Shown: piece after piece, positions 7,549-14,760 of the stretch | Layout of the letters: each line of letters begins with the position of its first letter | Numbering within the stretch: position 1 is the stretch's first letter | Assembly (NCBI GenBank): GCA_002354035.1 | Contig: DEKU01000025.1 | Coordinates: 1 to 25,181 of the forward strand | Direction of reading: 5' to 3' | From: Bacteroidales bacterium UBA2714 | GTDB taxonomy: Bacteria; Bacteroidota; Bacteroidia; Bacteroidales; P3 | Length of the DNA stretch: 25,181 bases | The notes under the pieces: model-generated | Databases searched by the model: none | Told to the model about the DNA's origin: nothing | The model's input: only the letters and a program-made list of their open reading frames with translations | Made by a program: the position numbers and the translations under genes

Positions 7549-7865
7549 AAAAGTTTGCCCATCAGCTCTCCACTTTACGCCCCAACCCCCTTCTCCATTA
7601 TATCCAACATGCACTGTTGCAGTGTGCTGACACATCATCTTGTCAACACTTGCCGTTTGAAAGAAAAACCTTCCACCCTGTTTTTTCCCCCCTTCCCAAT
7701 GTCACTCTAACTCCCCTGATGCTTTCTTTTTACCGTCGCTTTGCTTGTATTTATGCCGCCCTCCCGTGCTTTCACGAAAAGTGGGTGGGGGTCGACCCTT
7801 GGTTTTCTGTGCGGCGCGTTTCCCCTCTTCCCAAAAATATTTTCTCTGCAATAAAAAAGATTACG

Positions 7866-7873
7866 TATATTTG
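7866..7873 (+). promoter_or_regulatory. Candidate -7 element for the mannosyltransferase gene
   Basis: TATATTTG on the plus strand matches TAnnTTTG, 19 bp before the ATG at 7893. A weak TTT-rich -33 region lies at about 7841-7845, so the 5' leader would be very short. Confidence 0.55.
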
Positions 7874-7892
7874 CATCATAAATATACCACCC

Positions 7893-9344
7893 ATGAAACA
7901 ACGTACCCCTCTGATTGCCATATCAATTTGTGCTGCATGGTGTTGTGCCGTGGCCTTGTGCTTTGCCCTGCTGCACAACCCCACTGTCTACCATGCCGTG
8001 CGAGGCGTGGCCAAAACCTATCGCGTTGAGAAACACGCCGACAGCCCTATGGAAGTCAGGCGCGAGAGCATACCCTTCAACCCGGTGCAAAACGACCTGC
8101 TCCTCCATTGGGACGCCGCGCACTACAAACTCATATCCGACCATCTCTACGACCCCCAGTACGTCTGGCCCGGCTACAAAGCTTTCTTCCCCCTCTTTCC
8201 CCTTCTGTGGCGGCTGACCGGCCTTTCGCCGATAGGTGTGTGCGTGCTCAACTTCCTGCTCTTTGTGGCAGGGCTTCTCCTGTTGTTCAAGGCCTGCAAG
8301 GGGCTTTCCGGCCTCGGCGCCGGGCCGACGACGGGTGGCAGCACCGACTCCCTGCGCCGGCTACTGGTGCTGCTCTGCATGCCCTTTTTGGTCATCTTTC
8401 TTATCCCCTATAGCGAGGGACTCTTCTTCCTCTGCATCAGTCTGGGGCTTTATGGCTTGCTCCGTCGTCGCTACTGGCTCTTCTTCATTGGCTTCATGTT
8501 GGGCTGCATGACGCGGGCGGCGGGCAGCATACTACTCGTGGCCTGGGTCATAGCCGATGTGCTCTACGCTCTGCGCTACCGAACCTCCTGGCGCGAGATG
8601 CTCCGCAGTCTGGCCCTGCATCTGGCCCCCGTAGTGGCTGGTGTGGCGGTGGTTGTGGCCATCCAGGTCCTCAGCGGTGGTGGCAGTCCGTTCGACTTTG
8701 CCCGTGCGCAGTCCGAGTGGGGCAAAGAGTGGTCGCTGCCCTCGTGGCCCTTCACCGACTGGAGCGATGAGGGCAGAAGCGTAACCCATCCGCTGCTCTT
8801 CACCCTCTTCCTGCCCGCTTTAGGCTGGCTGTGTGTGGAGCTGGTCAAGGCCCTTCGCGGCGGCGCAGCCACCGCAAATCGGCAGGATAGCCCTGACGCA
8901 ACCGACACTTCAACTGCCCGTGCCCAGTGGCTGGTGAGGGTGCTGTCGGTCCTCTTCTTCGTGGGCAATGTGGTGCTGGCCCTCTTCACCCAGAAGGGCT
9001 GTATGTTTTCGCAAGCGCGTCTGCTCACCTGCACCCCCTTCTTCTTCTTCCTGGCCATCGACTTCGAAGGCGCCTTGCGCCGTCCGGATCGCGCGGCCAA
9101 GGTGTGGCGCTGGGTTGTGGTCGGCTTCATGGTGCTGGCCGCCGTGCTGTGCCGCCGCATGCTCTTCAAGGGGCTGACCTTGGGCTGCATCATCACCTTC
9201 CTTTTCTTGATACTGGTGCTTTTCGCCCCCCTCAAACCCAAGCTGGTGGACCGCGTGGTGCTGGCCGTAGCGTTGTTGCTCAACATCTTCTGGACAGCCA
9301 ACCTCTTCAACTGCTTCCTCTCCGGCGGCTGGGTATTTACCTGA
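7893..9344 (+). CDS. PIG-V-like membrane mannosyltransferase (GT-C fold)
   Basis: 483 aa polytopic membrane protein. I start it at 7893, just after the -7 element, because this gives an N-terminal membrane helix (IAISICAAWCCAVALCFALL). After a loop comes LHWDAAHYKLISDHLY (71-86) with the GT-C acidic motif Trp73-Asp74, then FFPLFPLLWRL (98-108). WDxxHY followed by FFPLxP is the hallmark of the PIG-V/GPI mannosyltransferase 2 family and its bacterial relatives, which transfer sugar from a polyprenyl-phosphate donor. Some 8-10 more membrane segments follow. A polar loop at about 335-350 (ATANRQDSPDATDTSTA) looks like a poorly conserved insert. It stands alone on the plus strand. The acceptor cannot be told. 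Confidence 0.85.
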   Translation: MKQRTPLIAISICAAWCCAVALCFALLHNPTVYHAVRGVAKTYRVEKHADSPMEVRRESIPFNPVQNDLLLHWDAAHYKLISDHLYDPQYVWPGYKAFFPLFPLLWRLTGLSPIGVCVLNFLLFVAGLLLLFKACKGLSGLGAGPTTGGSTDSLRRLLVLLCMPFLVIFLIPYSEGLFFLCISLGLYGLLRRRYWLFFIGFMLGCMTRAAGSILLVAWVIADVLYALRYRTSWREMLRSLALHLAPVVAGVAVVVAIQVLSGGGSPFDFARAQSEWGKEWSLPSWPFTDWSDEGRSVTHPLLFTLFLPALGWLCVELVKALRGGAATANRQDSPDATDTSTARAQWLVRVLSVLFFVGNVVLALFTQKGCMFSQARLLTCTPFFFFLAIDFEGALRRPDRAAKVWRWVVVGFMVLAAVLCRRMLFKGLTLGCIITFLFLILVLFAPLKPKLVDRVVLAVALLLNIFWTANLFNCFLSGGWVFT

Positions 9345-9649
9345 TGGCATCCCTTCCTGCCAGTCAAGCTATGGGTCGCACCTCATCATGCCGACTGTTG
9401 CCTTCTTGTTGTTCAGCGCTTATCCAGCATTTTATTTCTTACACAGAGATAAAATACAAAATAACAAGAAATGAAATAGAAAATAAATGCAAAGTAAAAG
9501 GCTTGTCAAGCGCGGAGCCCGTGCAGCAATGCAAATGAGCGGCAATGCAGAGGGCAGGGTGTTGATATTCCTCTGGATATGTATATAATAGCCGCGTCCC
9601 CGCCTTGGCGGGGACGTGGCATGGCATTTCCGGCCGACGGCCGTGGGGG
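9345..9649. other. Intergenic region between convergent genes
   Basis: 305 bp between the mannosyltransferase and creD 3' ends. It includes an A-rich stretch at about 9430-9500 and the strong hairpin at 9591-9620. A short palindrome (GGCCGACGGCC, about 9630-9642) is also present. No gene is seen. Confidence 0.6.
9591..9620 (-). terminator. Strong GC-rich hairpin, probable creD terminator
   Basis: A 14-bp stem GCCGCGTCCCCGCC / GGCGGGGACGTGGC (one G-T pair) with a TT loop. On the minus strand it is followed by TATTATATA rather than a pure T run, 29 bp past the creD stop. The terminator at 1578-1620 has a similar TATTATA tail. It may act in both directions. Confidence 0.6.
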
Positions 9650-10945
9650 TTAGAGCGGCTTTTGGTACCAGTTGATTTTGCGCGAGGCATACATGGCAGC
9701 GGCCAGAATGGTGAATAGTCCCAGACTGCCCACGAGCAGGGCGTAGCTCTCGAGCTGCATGATGATGTAGATGAAGAGATAGAGCACCGTCAGCAGCAGG
9801 GCCACGAAGAGGGCCGGCCGTGTGTTGCGCAGCAGGGCACGCATAAAGAGGGTGATGAGCCCGATGGTCATGACGGAGGCGATGAGGTAGGAGAGGAGGA
9901 AGGAGAGGTGTTCCGAGAAGGAGAGCAGGAGGGTGTAGAAAAGCATGAGGGCTATGCCCACAAGGGCATACTGGACGGGGTGGATGGGCGTCTGGCGGCG
10001 GATTTCGACAAAGAAGACCACGGCAAAGGTGAGGAGGATGATGAGGTAGGCATATTTGATGCTGCGGGTGGTTTGCTGATACTGCATGACGGGTACTTTG
10101 AGGTCGACACCGAACGACTGTGCATTGCGCAACGCAGTGTGCGAGTTGAACACCTGGGCAAAGTCGCGGTTCAGGGCCAGCACCTTCCACTGGGCGGTGA
10201 AACCTTGGTCGGTCACCTCGCGGTCGGCGGGGAGGTAGCGGCCGGTGAAGCTGGGAGTGGCGCAGTCGGAGCGCAACTGCACCGAGGTGGTGCGCCCCAC
10301 CGGGAGGAAGTAGAGGTGGTTGGAGCCTTTGATGGGGACAGTGAGCCGATAGTCGACGGTGCCGCCGCTCAGCAGCTGCTGTAGGTCGACACTGCACGAG
10401 AGGGCTTTGTCGGAACCGAGAGCGAGGTCTTCGGCAGTGAGTTCGACCCGCTGGCCGCCGAGTTGCAGGCTGGGGTTGTCCGCAAAGCCTTTGAAGTCGC
10501 TGATGGCGAAGAGGAGTTTGGCCTGGCCGGTGCGCAGGTGGCGCAGCTGACCGGATTTTAGCTCCTTGGGGAGGACGAAACGGCCCGCGAGGGCGAGGGT
10601 GGACTCGTAGACGGTGAAGTCGTAGATGCCGCGCCGCAGGGTGCGGGAGCTGATGTCGCCGTCGATGTCGAGGGTCTCGGGCAGGATGTAGACGTTGTTT
10701 TTGGCGCTGTCGCCTGGAATGAAGAGCACGGGGCCTGTGAGGGTCTGGCCAGTGCCCCATTTCTCGGATACTTCGAGGTCGGCATTCTGTTCGGTGCTTG
10801 CCCGCTCGTCCACCACATTCATGATGATGGCTTGGGGAATGAGCAGCAGCAGGCTGATGACCAGGATGATGGAGAGCTTGATGCCTAAGCGGAGATTGTT
10901 TCGGCCCGTATTGGCGGGGGCGATTTGGGGATTGGTGTTTTCCAT
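9650..10945 (-). CDS. creD: Cell envelope integrity protein CreD
   Basis: 431 aa, the standard CreD length. An N-terminal membrane helix (about 22-44, IKLSIILVISLLLLIPQAII) is followed by a large periplasmic domain (about 45-285) that includes LTGPVLFIPG. Six closely spaced membrane segments fill about 297-425. CreD is an inner-membrane protein known from the E. coli CreBC regulon and linked to envelope integrity and colicin tolerance; its biochemical role is unknown. Here it follows a winged-helix regulator by 82 bp rather than a CreBC two-component pair. In Bacteroidales the regulator is therefore the likelier controller. Confidence 0.93.
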   Translation of the reverse strand: MENTNPQIAPANTGRNNLRLGIKLSIILVISLLLLIPQAIIMNVVDERASTEQNADLEVSEKWGTGQTLTGPVLFIPGDSAKNNVYILPETLDIDGDISSRTLRRGIYDFTVYESTLALAGRFVLPKELKSGQLRHLRTGQAKLLFAISDFKGFADNPSLQLGGQRVELTAEDLALGSDKALSCSVDLQQLLSGGTVDYRLTVPIKGSNHLYFLPVGRTTSVQLRSDCATPSFTGRYLPADREVTDQGFTAQWKVLALNRDFAQVFNSHTALRNAQSFGVDLKVPVMQYQQTTRSIKYAYLIILLTFAVVFFVEIRRQTPIHPVQYALVGIALMLFYTLLLSFSEHLSFLLSYLIASVMTIGLITLFMRALLRNTRPALFVALLLTVLYLFIYIIMQLESYALLVGSLGLFTILAAAMYASRKINWYQKPL

Positions 10946-11027
10946 TGTTGTTTGTTTTTATTGATGAATCAATTGTTTATTATGTTCAAAAGAACTTTGA
11001 AATGCAAAGAATGAAGGGTAAAAAAAA

Positions 11028-11345
11028 TTATGTGGCTGTCTGTGCTAAGAAACTTTCGAGGGCTTTGAGGTGGGCTTTGAAGGCTTGGCTTCCGGCCTGA
11101 GTGACGGAGTAGGAGGTGTTGGGTTTGCGGCCGATGAAGCGTTTCTCGCACTGGATGTAGCCCAGCTCTTCGAGGGCGCGGGTGTGGCTGGCTAGGTTGC
11201 CGTCGGTTAGGGCGAGTAGCTGCTTGAGGGTGGCGAAGTCGGCTGACTCGTTGACCATCAAGATGGACATGATGCCGAGTCGGGCTTTGCTCTCGAAAGC
11301 TTTGTTGAGGCCGCCGAGGTGCTGGAGGGGGTCGAGGGGTTTCAT
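11028..11345 (-). CDS. Winged-helix transcriptional regulator
   Basis: 105 aa. A single winged helix-turn-helix domain: KARLGIMSILMVNESADFAT, recognition region DGNLASHTRALEELGYI, wing GRKPNTSYSVT, then a C-terminal helix (QAFKAHLKALESFL) typical of dimerising MarR/PadR-like small regulators of the HTH_34 type. I start it at 11345 because ATG overlaps the previous stop as ATGA. The frame stays open further upstream, but that part is antisense-like Arg/Pro/His-rich sequence. Cotranscription with the membrane protein and creD suggests it controls this operon. Confidence 0.92.
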   Translation of the reverse strand: MKPLDPLQHLGGLNKAFESKARLGIMSILMVNESADFATLKQLLALTDGNLASHTRALEELGYIQCEKRFIGRKPNTSYSVTQAGSQAFKAHLKALESFLAQTAT

Positions 11346-11980
11346 GCGCGGAGGTTTTTGAGGGTGAAGAAGATGCCGAAGATGATGTGCCAAAGGCCAA
11401 AGCCCAGGAACCAGAAGAGGATGCCGTGGCTGACCACAAAGCAATCGACGATGCCGAGCAGGAGCTGGCCATAGCCCAGAAGGGCGAGGTCGGAGGTGGT
11501 GGAATGGGAACAGTTGATGAGGGCCAGACCGTAGAAGACCAGCATGAAGGTGGAGGTGAGGCCATAATGCCCTTGCATGAGGAGGGCAAGGCAGACGAGG
11601 CCCCCGGTGGCGGCGGGCACGAAAAAGCCCCACAGTGAGCGGCGCACGGTGCGGTCGAAAACAAAGCGGCGGTTGACACGCACGGTTTTGCGATAGGACA
11701 TAAGGCTGACGGTGCCGAACGAGACTACCACCAGCACGGCGGCGCAGAGCACGGCAAGCCAGGTGCGCGAGGGACTGTTGATGGAAAGGCCCGAACACCA
11801 CTCCGGCAGCCAGCCGATGGGCTGGTGGCTGCCCAACAGCAGCCATGCCCCGAGCGAGACTACTGAGGCGTAGATTCCTATGATGACGATGGAGAGACCG
11901 CTGATTGTCTGGAACCGGGAGGACTTGTTCATTATGTCCTTTATCTCTCTGAGTGTGTTGATTGCGTCGTTGTTGTCCAT
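11342..11980 (-). CDS. Membrane protein of the regulator-creD operon
   Basis: 212 aa. The start at 11980 follows a good promoter and opens with a soluble helix (NNDAINTLREIKDIMNKSSR), then about six membrane segments (about 22-48, 75-98, 113-133, 141-157, 163-182, 186-206). No enzymatic motif is seen. It overlaps the regulator by 4 bp (ATGA), so the two are translationally coupled. The pairing of a small soluble regulator with a membrane protein suggests a sensing module, with creD as an output. This is inference. Confidence 0.88.
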   Translation of the reverse strand: MDNNDAINTLREIKDIMNKSSRFQTISGLSIVIIGIYASVVSLGAWLLLGSHQPIGWLPEWCSGLSINSPSRTWLAVLCAAVLVVVSFGTVSLMSYRKTVRVNRRFVFDRTVRRSLWGFFVPAATGGLVCLALLMQGHYGLTSTFMLVFYGLALINCSHSTTSDLALLGYGQLLLGIVDCFVVSHGILFWFLGFGLWHIIFGIFFTLKNLRA

Positions 11981-12004
11981 GATTTTCAAGAGTACTTTGT
12001 GCTG

Positions 12005-12034
12005 CAAAGTTACGAAGAAAATTTGAATTAGCAA
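12005..12034 (-). promoter_or_regulatory. Promoter of the membrane protein-regulator-creD operon
   Basis: The minus strand has TTG (12032-12034), 19 nt, then TAACTTTG (12005-12012), a full -7 match, 25 bp upstream of the ATG. Confidence 0.8.
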
Positions 12035-12055
12035 GAAAAGGTTGAAAAAAATGTG

Positions 12056-12063
12056 TATCTTTG
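12056..12063 (+). promoter_or_regulatory. Candidate -7 element for the esterase-like gene
   Basis: TATCTTTG on the plus strand, 73 bp before the ATG at 12136. No good -33 box is seen at the normal distance. It lies back to back with the minus promoter, with the -7 boxes about 43 bp apart. Confidence 0.5.
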
Positions 12064-12135
12064 CGGTGTGAAGCCGATGAAAAATAGGTGGAACAATGGG
12101 TATAAAGATATTCATATTAATGCATTGAAAGAAAC

Positions 12136-12969
12136 ATGAAGAAGACTATATTTTTGTTATTGCTTGCCGTGATGGCTTTTTCGTCGTGTCAGGCACAGAA
12201 GACCACATTGGCAGGTCCCGGTGGAGAGATTGCTTACAAGGTCACCCTGCCCGACGGGTTTGACACCAACACCGGGCATTGTCCGATGGTGATACTGATG
12301 CATGGTATATTTTCGAGCAAGGATTATATACCTATGCCACAGATTGCCAAAGGACTGGTGGCAGCGGGCATCGGCTCTGTGCGTTTCGATTTCAACGGTC
12401 ACGGCAAGAGTGAAGGCCGGATGCAGGACATGACTATTGAGCGAGAGCTGGCCGACGCCCGGGCGGTGTGGGATTATGTGGCAGGATTGCCGTATGTGAG
12501 TGCTGTGGGGTTGCTGGGGCATTCGCAGGGGGGTGTGGTGGCCTCGATGGCGGCAGGACGGCTGGCCTTGGAGGGGATGGCTCCGGCCGGGATGGTGCTG
12601 ATTGCTCCCGGCGCGGTCATAAAGGAGGCTTGTCAGGGCGGCAAGTTTTTCAACGCCCGTTTCGACCCCAAGGACCCTCCGGAGTATGTGCGCTGCTGGG
12701 GCACCATGAAGTTAGGAAGGGAATATCTGGTGTCGACCCAAGAGCTGGATATTTACGGCACGGCCGCTTCCTACGGCGGGCCAGTGTTGCTGCTGCATGG
12801 CGACCGTGACGGGATTGTGCCCATGTGGTGCAGCGAGAAGTATTTGCAGACTTACGGCCAGCAGGCAAAGCTCAGCGTGGTGGAAGGCGAGAACCACACT
12901 ATAACCCGTAAGCGCAAGGTGGTGGTAGCTCACACGGTGGAGTTTTTCAAGACGGTTTTTGGGCTGTAG
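12136..12969 (+). CDS. Alpha/beta hydrolase lipoprotein, feruloyl/cinnamoyl esterase-like
   Basis: 277 aa. A lipoprotein signal (hydrophobic 4-15, lipobox FSSC with Cys18) places it in the envelope. An alpha/beta hydrolase fold follows: oxyanion region LMHGIFSS (55-61), FDFNGHGKSEG (84-94), nucleophile elbow GHSQGG with Ser130, acid Asp225 in GDRDGIVP, and His254 in ENHT, a full catalytic triad. The wording around DMTIEREL and GHSQGGVVAS resembles feruloyl/cinnamoyl esterases of rumen and gut bacteria, so release of hydroxycinnamate from plant polysaccharide is possible; a general esterase is equally so. It is a single gene facing the creD operon, tail to tail with a broken acetyltransferase gene. 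Confidence 0.9.
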   Translation: MKKTIFLLLLAVMAFSSCQAQKTTLAGPGGEIAYKVTLPDGFDTNTGHCPMVILMHGIFSSKDYIPMPQIAKGLVAAGIGSVRFDFNGHGKSEGRMQDMTIERELADARAVWDYVAGLPYVSAVGLLGHSQGGVVASMAAGRLALEGMAPAGMVLIAPGAVIKEACQGGKFFNARFDPKDPPEYVRCWGTMKLGREYLVSTQELDIYGTAASYGGPVLLLHGDRDGIVPMWCSEKYLQTYGQQAKLSVVEGENHTITRKRKVVVAHTVEFFKTVFGL

Positions 12970-13519
12970 CCGTCCCCTTTGCTATCTGCGTTCAGGAACA
13001 ACGAAAATATCTGTTCGTTCCCTCCGATTTCTTGTTTTGGATAGTACTGCCAGTTGCAGGTGCAGTCGGTCCAGCGATAGAGACATGCCACGCCACGTTG
13101 GCGCGACCGCTCGAAAAGGGATTCCAATACGGGGGGGTGCCATACCCTGGCTTGCGGCTGATGAAGAAAGAGTGTTTGGCTGAGTCGGGCAAAATCATCT
13201 TCTGCCGCGCCTTGTCTGTCCGCATCAAGTAGCCTTCGTTGGTGAGCAGTGTGCGCCGCTGTTCTTCAGTTATCAAGGGAAACCGCTCCCTGAGCCATTG
13301 GCCAGTATCGTTGGTGTCGGCCGGCAACCATGCAAAGGCGATGGCTTGAAGCCCCTCGTCATCCTCTATCGGCAAAACCCATTGGCTGTATAGTGACAGA
13401 TGCTGACAGAACAGGCGGACGGCTTTGGCATCATGGGCTACTTGCTCTTTGCCCCACCCCCCCGCAGCCATTTACGCCACATCATCTATTCTGTTTGGTG
13501 AAAATTGCTTGATGGTCAT
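12930..13519 (-). pseudogene. Broken GNAT acetyltransferase gene
   Basis: Two lesions are visible. The reading begins at ATG 13517-13519 (MTIKQFSPNRIDDVA) and meets TAA at 13472-13474, one base from CAA (Gln). The same frame then continues with MAAGGWGKEQVAHDAKAVRL through SFFISRKPGYGTP. At a run of seven C (minus strand, 13131-13137) the expected C-terminus moves to another frame, LESLFERSRQRGVACLYRW and CTCNWQYYPK, which is the usual end of a GNAT domain. One extra C would join the two frames. The 3' end is also unlike a normal terminus and overlaps the esterase gene by 40 bp. Translation could restart at the ATG just after the TAA, but the frameshift would still remove the acetyl-CoA/acceptor end. 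Confidence 0.8.
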
Positions 13520-13675
13520 AAATCGCTAATTACTGTGCTGTTTGTTTTACGCATAATTATCCGGATGGCCCGAGGCATTTTGTCCTTGGAAGTCTTTCTC
13601 CCCACACTTCTCTCGGTAATGATACCAAAGATTGGCTTATGAGTGTTTGAACAAGAAAGATGTTGAGACCAAGAA

Positions 13676-14479
13676 TCAGGCCTGGAGCCATTTGTAGCGT
13701 TCGACGCTGTAAATAGGCAGCAAGGGAATCAGTATGGGGGTTTTCTTGACGTAGGCCTGGTATTCGGGGTCAGAGCCATAGACCTCGTTCTGGCGCAGCT
13801 CCAGACGGCGGGCACCGCTGAACATGACGTAAACGATGCCGATGTAGCCGAAGGCGGCGATGAGCCATTGCCACCAGGTGAGACCAGCGCCGATGCCGCT
13901 GAGCAGGACTCCGGTCCAGATGGTGACTTCGCCCAGATAGTTGGGGCAGCGCACGATGCGGTAGAGGCCGGTGTCCACAAAACGCTTGGGGTTGCGTTTC
14001 TTGGCGGCGCTTTTCTGCATGTCGGCAAAGGCTTCGAGCAGGATTCCACAAAGCACCATGGCGGCACCAATCCAAGCCCAGAGGTCGCTGACTGCGGCTC
14101 CAGCCTGAGTGTTCATCAGGCGGAAGGCAACAGGGCTGACCTGTAGCACATAGAGGATGGCGCAGAAGAGCCATACGGTGACGACAACGCCAGTAGGTTT
14201 TTTCTTTTGGAGGGAGGGGTCGTAGAGGATTTTGCGGTAGGCCGTAGCCTTGCGCTCACGCATCAGCAGGAAGGTGCCCAGCCGCATTCCGAAGACGATG
14301 AGCAGACAGCACAAAACCACCGTGGGTGCCGAGAGCACGCCGCCAAACATCACCATCATAGCCGCCGCCAGCGCCACGATGCCGTAGCCGTAGCCCAGGC
14401 TGAAGAAATAGATGAAATACTTCCAGCCCACGGCACTCACCGCGAGCGATACTGCGAAAAGGATAAGGAGTTCTGTCAT
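13676..14479 (-). CDS. DUF1295 / steroid 5-alpha-reductase-like membrane protein
   Basis: 267 aa polytopic membrane protein with about seven segments. The C-terminal half has RFVDTGLYRIVRCPNYLGE (about 166-184), then WTGVLL and RRLELRQNEVYGSDPEYQAY, the pattern of the DUF1295 family. That family groups with steroid 5-alpha reductases and isoprenylcysteine methyltransferases, with a cofactor site near the RxPNYxGE motif. Its substrate is unknown in bacteria. It is a single gene with a clear promoter. Confidence 0.88.
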   Translation of the reverse strand: MTELLILFAVSLAVSAVGWKYFIYFFSLGYGYGIVALAAAMMVMFGGVLSAPTVVLCCLLIVFGMRLGTFLLMRERKATAYRKILYDPSLQKKKPTGVVVTVWLFCAILYVLQVSPVAFRLMNTQAGAAVSDLWAWIGAAMVLCGILLEAFADMQKSAAKKRNPKRFVDTGLYRIVRCPNYLGEVTIWTGVLLSGIGAGLTWWQWLIAAFGYIGIVYVMFSGARRLELRQNEVYGSDPEYQAYVKKTPILIPLLPIYSVERYKWLQA

Positions 14480-14511
14480 AATCTGTAGTTTTACTTGTGA
14501 ATTTCAAAATG

Positions 14512-14542
14512 CAAAGATACGAAGAATAATCCAAATGGCAAA
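14512..14542 (-). promoter_or_regulatory. Promoter of the DUF1295 gene
   Basis: The minus strand has TTTG (14539-14542), 19 nt, then TATCTTTG (14512-14519), an ideal Bacteroidota promoter 33 bp before the ATG. 14543-14760 holds no gene I can support. Confidence 0.85.
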
Positions 14543-14760
14543 TGGTGTCGGGGCATTTAGTTTTGTTTGCGCATGAAGAGTCAGTGGTTGAAGGCGTTCT
14601 TCGTGTGACAGTTTTCGGCGGTGACGCCGCTTTAGACGATGGCGAAGCGCAGGAGTGCGGTTCGGTGGTGTCCACTTTCTTGTTTGGGATGGGGAACATT
14701 GCCCCGGCTGCGCCGTACCCCTTTGGGAAATGGAGAGGGGGAGTAAACAGGTGTTTTCCT

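Larger units (their letters stand above)
7491..7892. other. Intergenic region between divergent transcripts
   Basis: About 400 bp without a credible gene. It contains the minus-strand promoter at 7517-7548 and the plus-strand -7 element at 7866-7873. The plus-strand frame that leads into the mannosyltransferase is open here, but its translation is Pro/Cys/His-rich and does not look like protein. I see no RNA or repeat in the remainder. Confidence 0.6.

Noticed and set aside
7347..7892. Upstream extension of the mannosyltransferase frame
   Set aside because: It would overlap the divergent coiled-coil gene and two promoters; the protein-like part begins at ATG 7893.
9432..10760. 442-codon minus-strand frame overlapping creD
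   Set aside because: Arg/Pro/His-rich alternative frame of creD, which is clearly the real gene.
11346..11846. N-terminal extension of the winged-helix gene
   Set aside because: It overlaps the membrane-protein gene in another frame and translates to low-complexity sequence; the ATGA overlap supports the start at 11345.
13457..13471. G7 run next to the internal ATG of the GNAT gene as a phase-variation switch
   Set aside because: In the frame of MTIKQFSPNRIDDVA the run simply encodes Ala-Gly-Gly-Trp; the lesion there is the TAA, not the run length.
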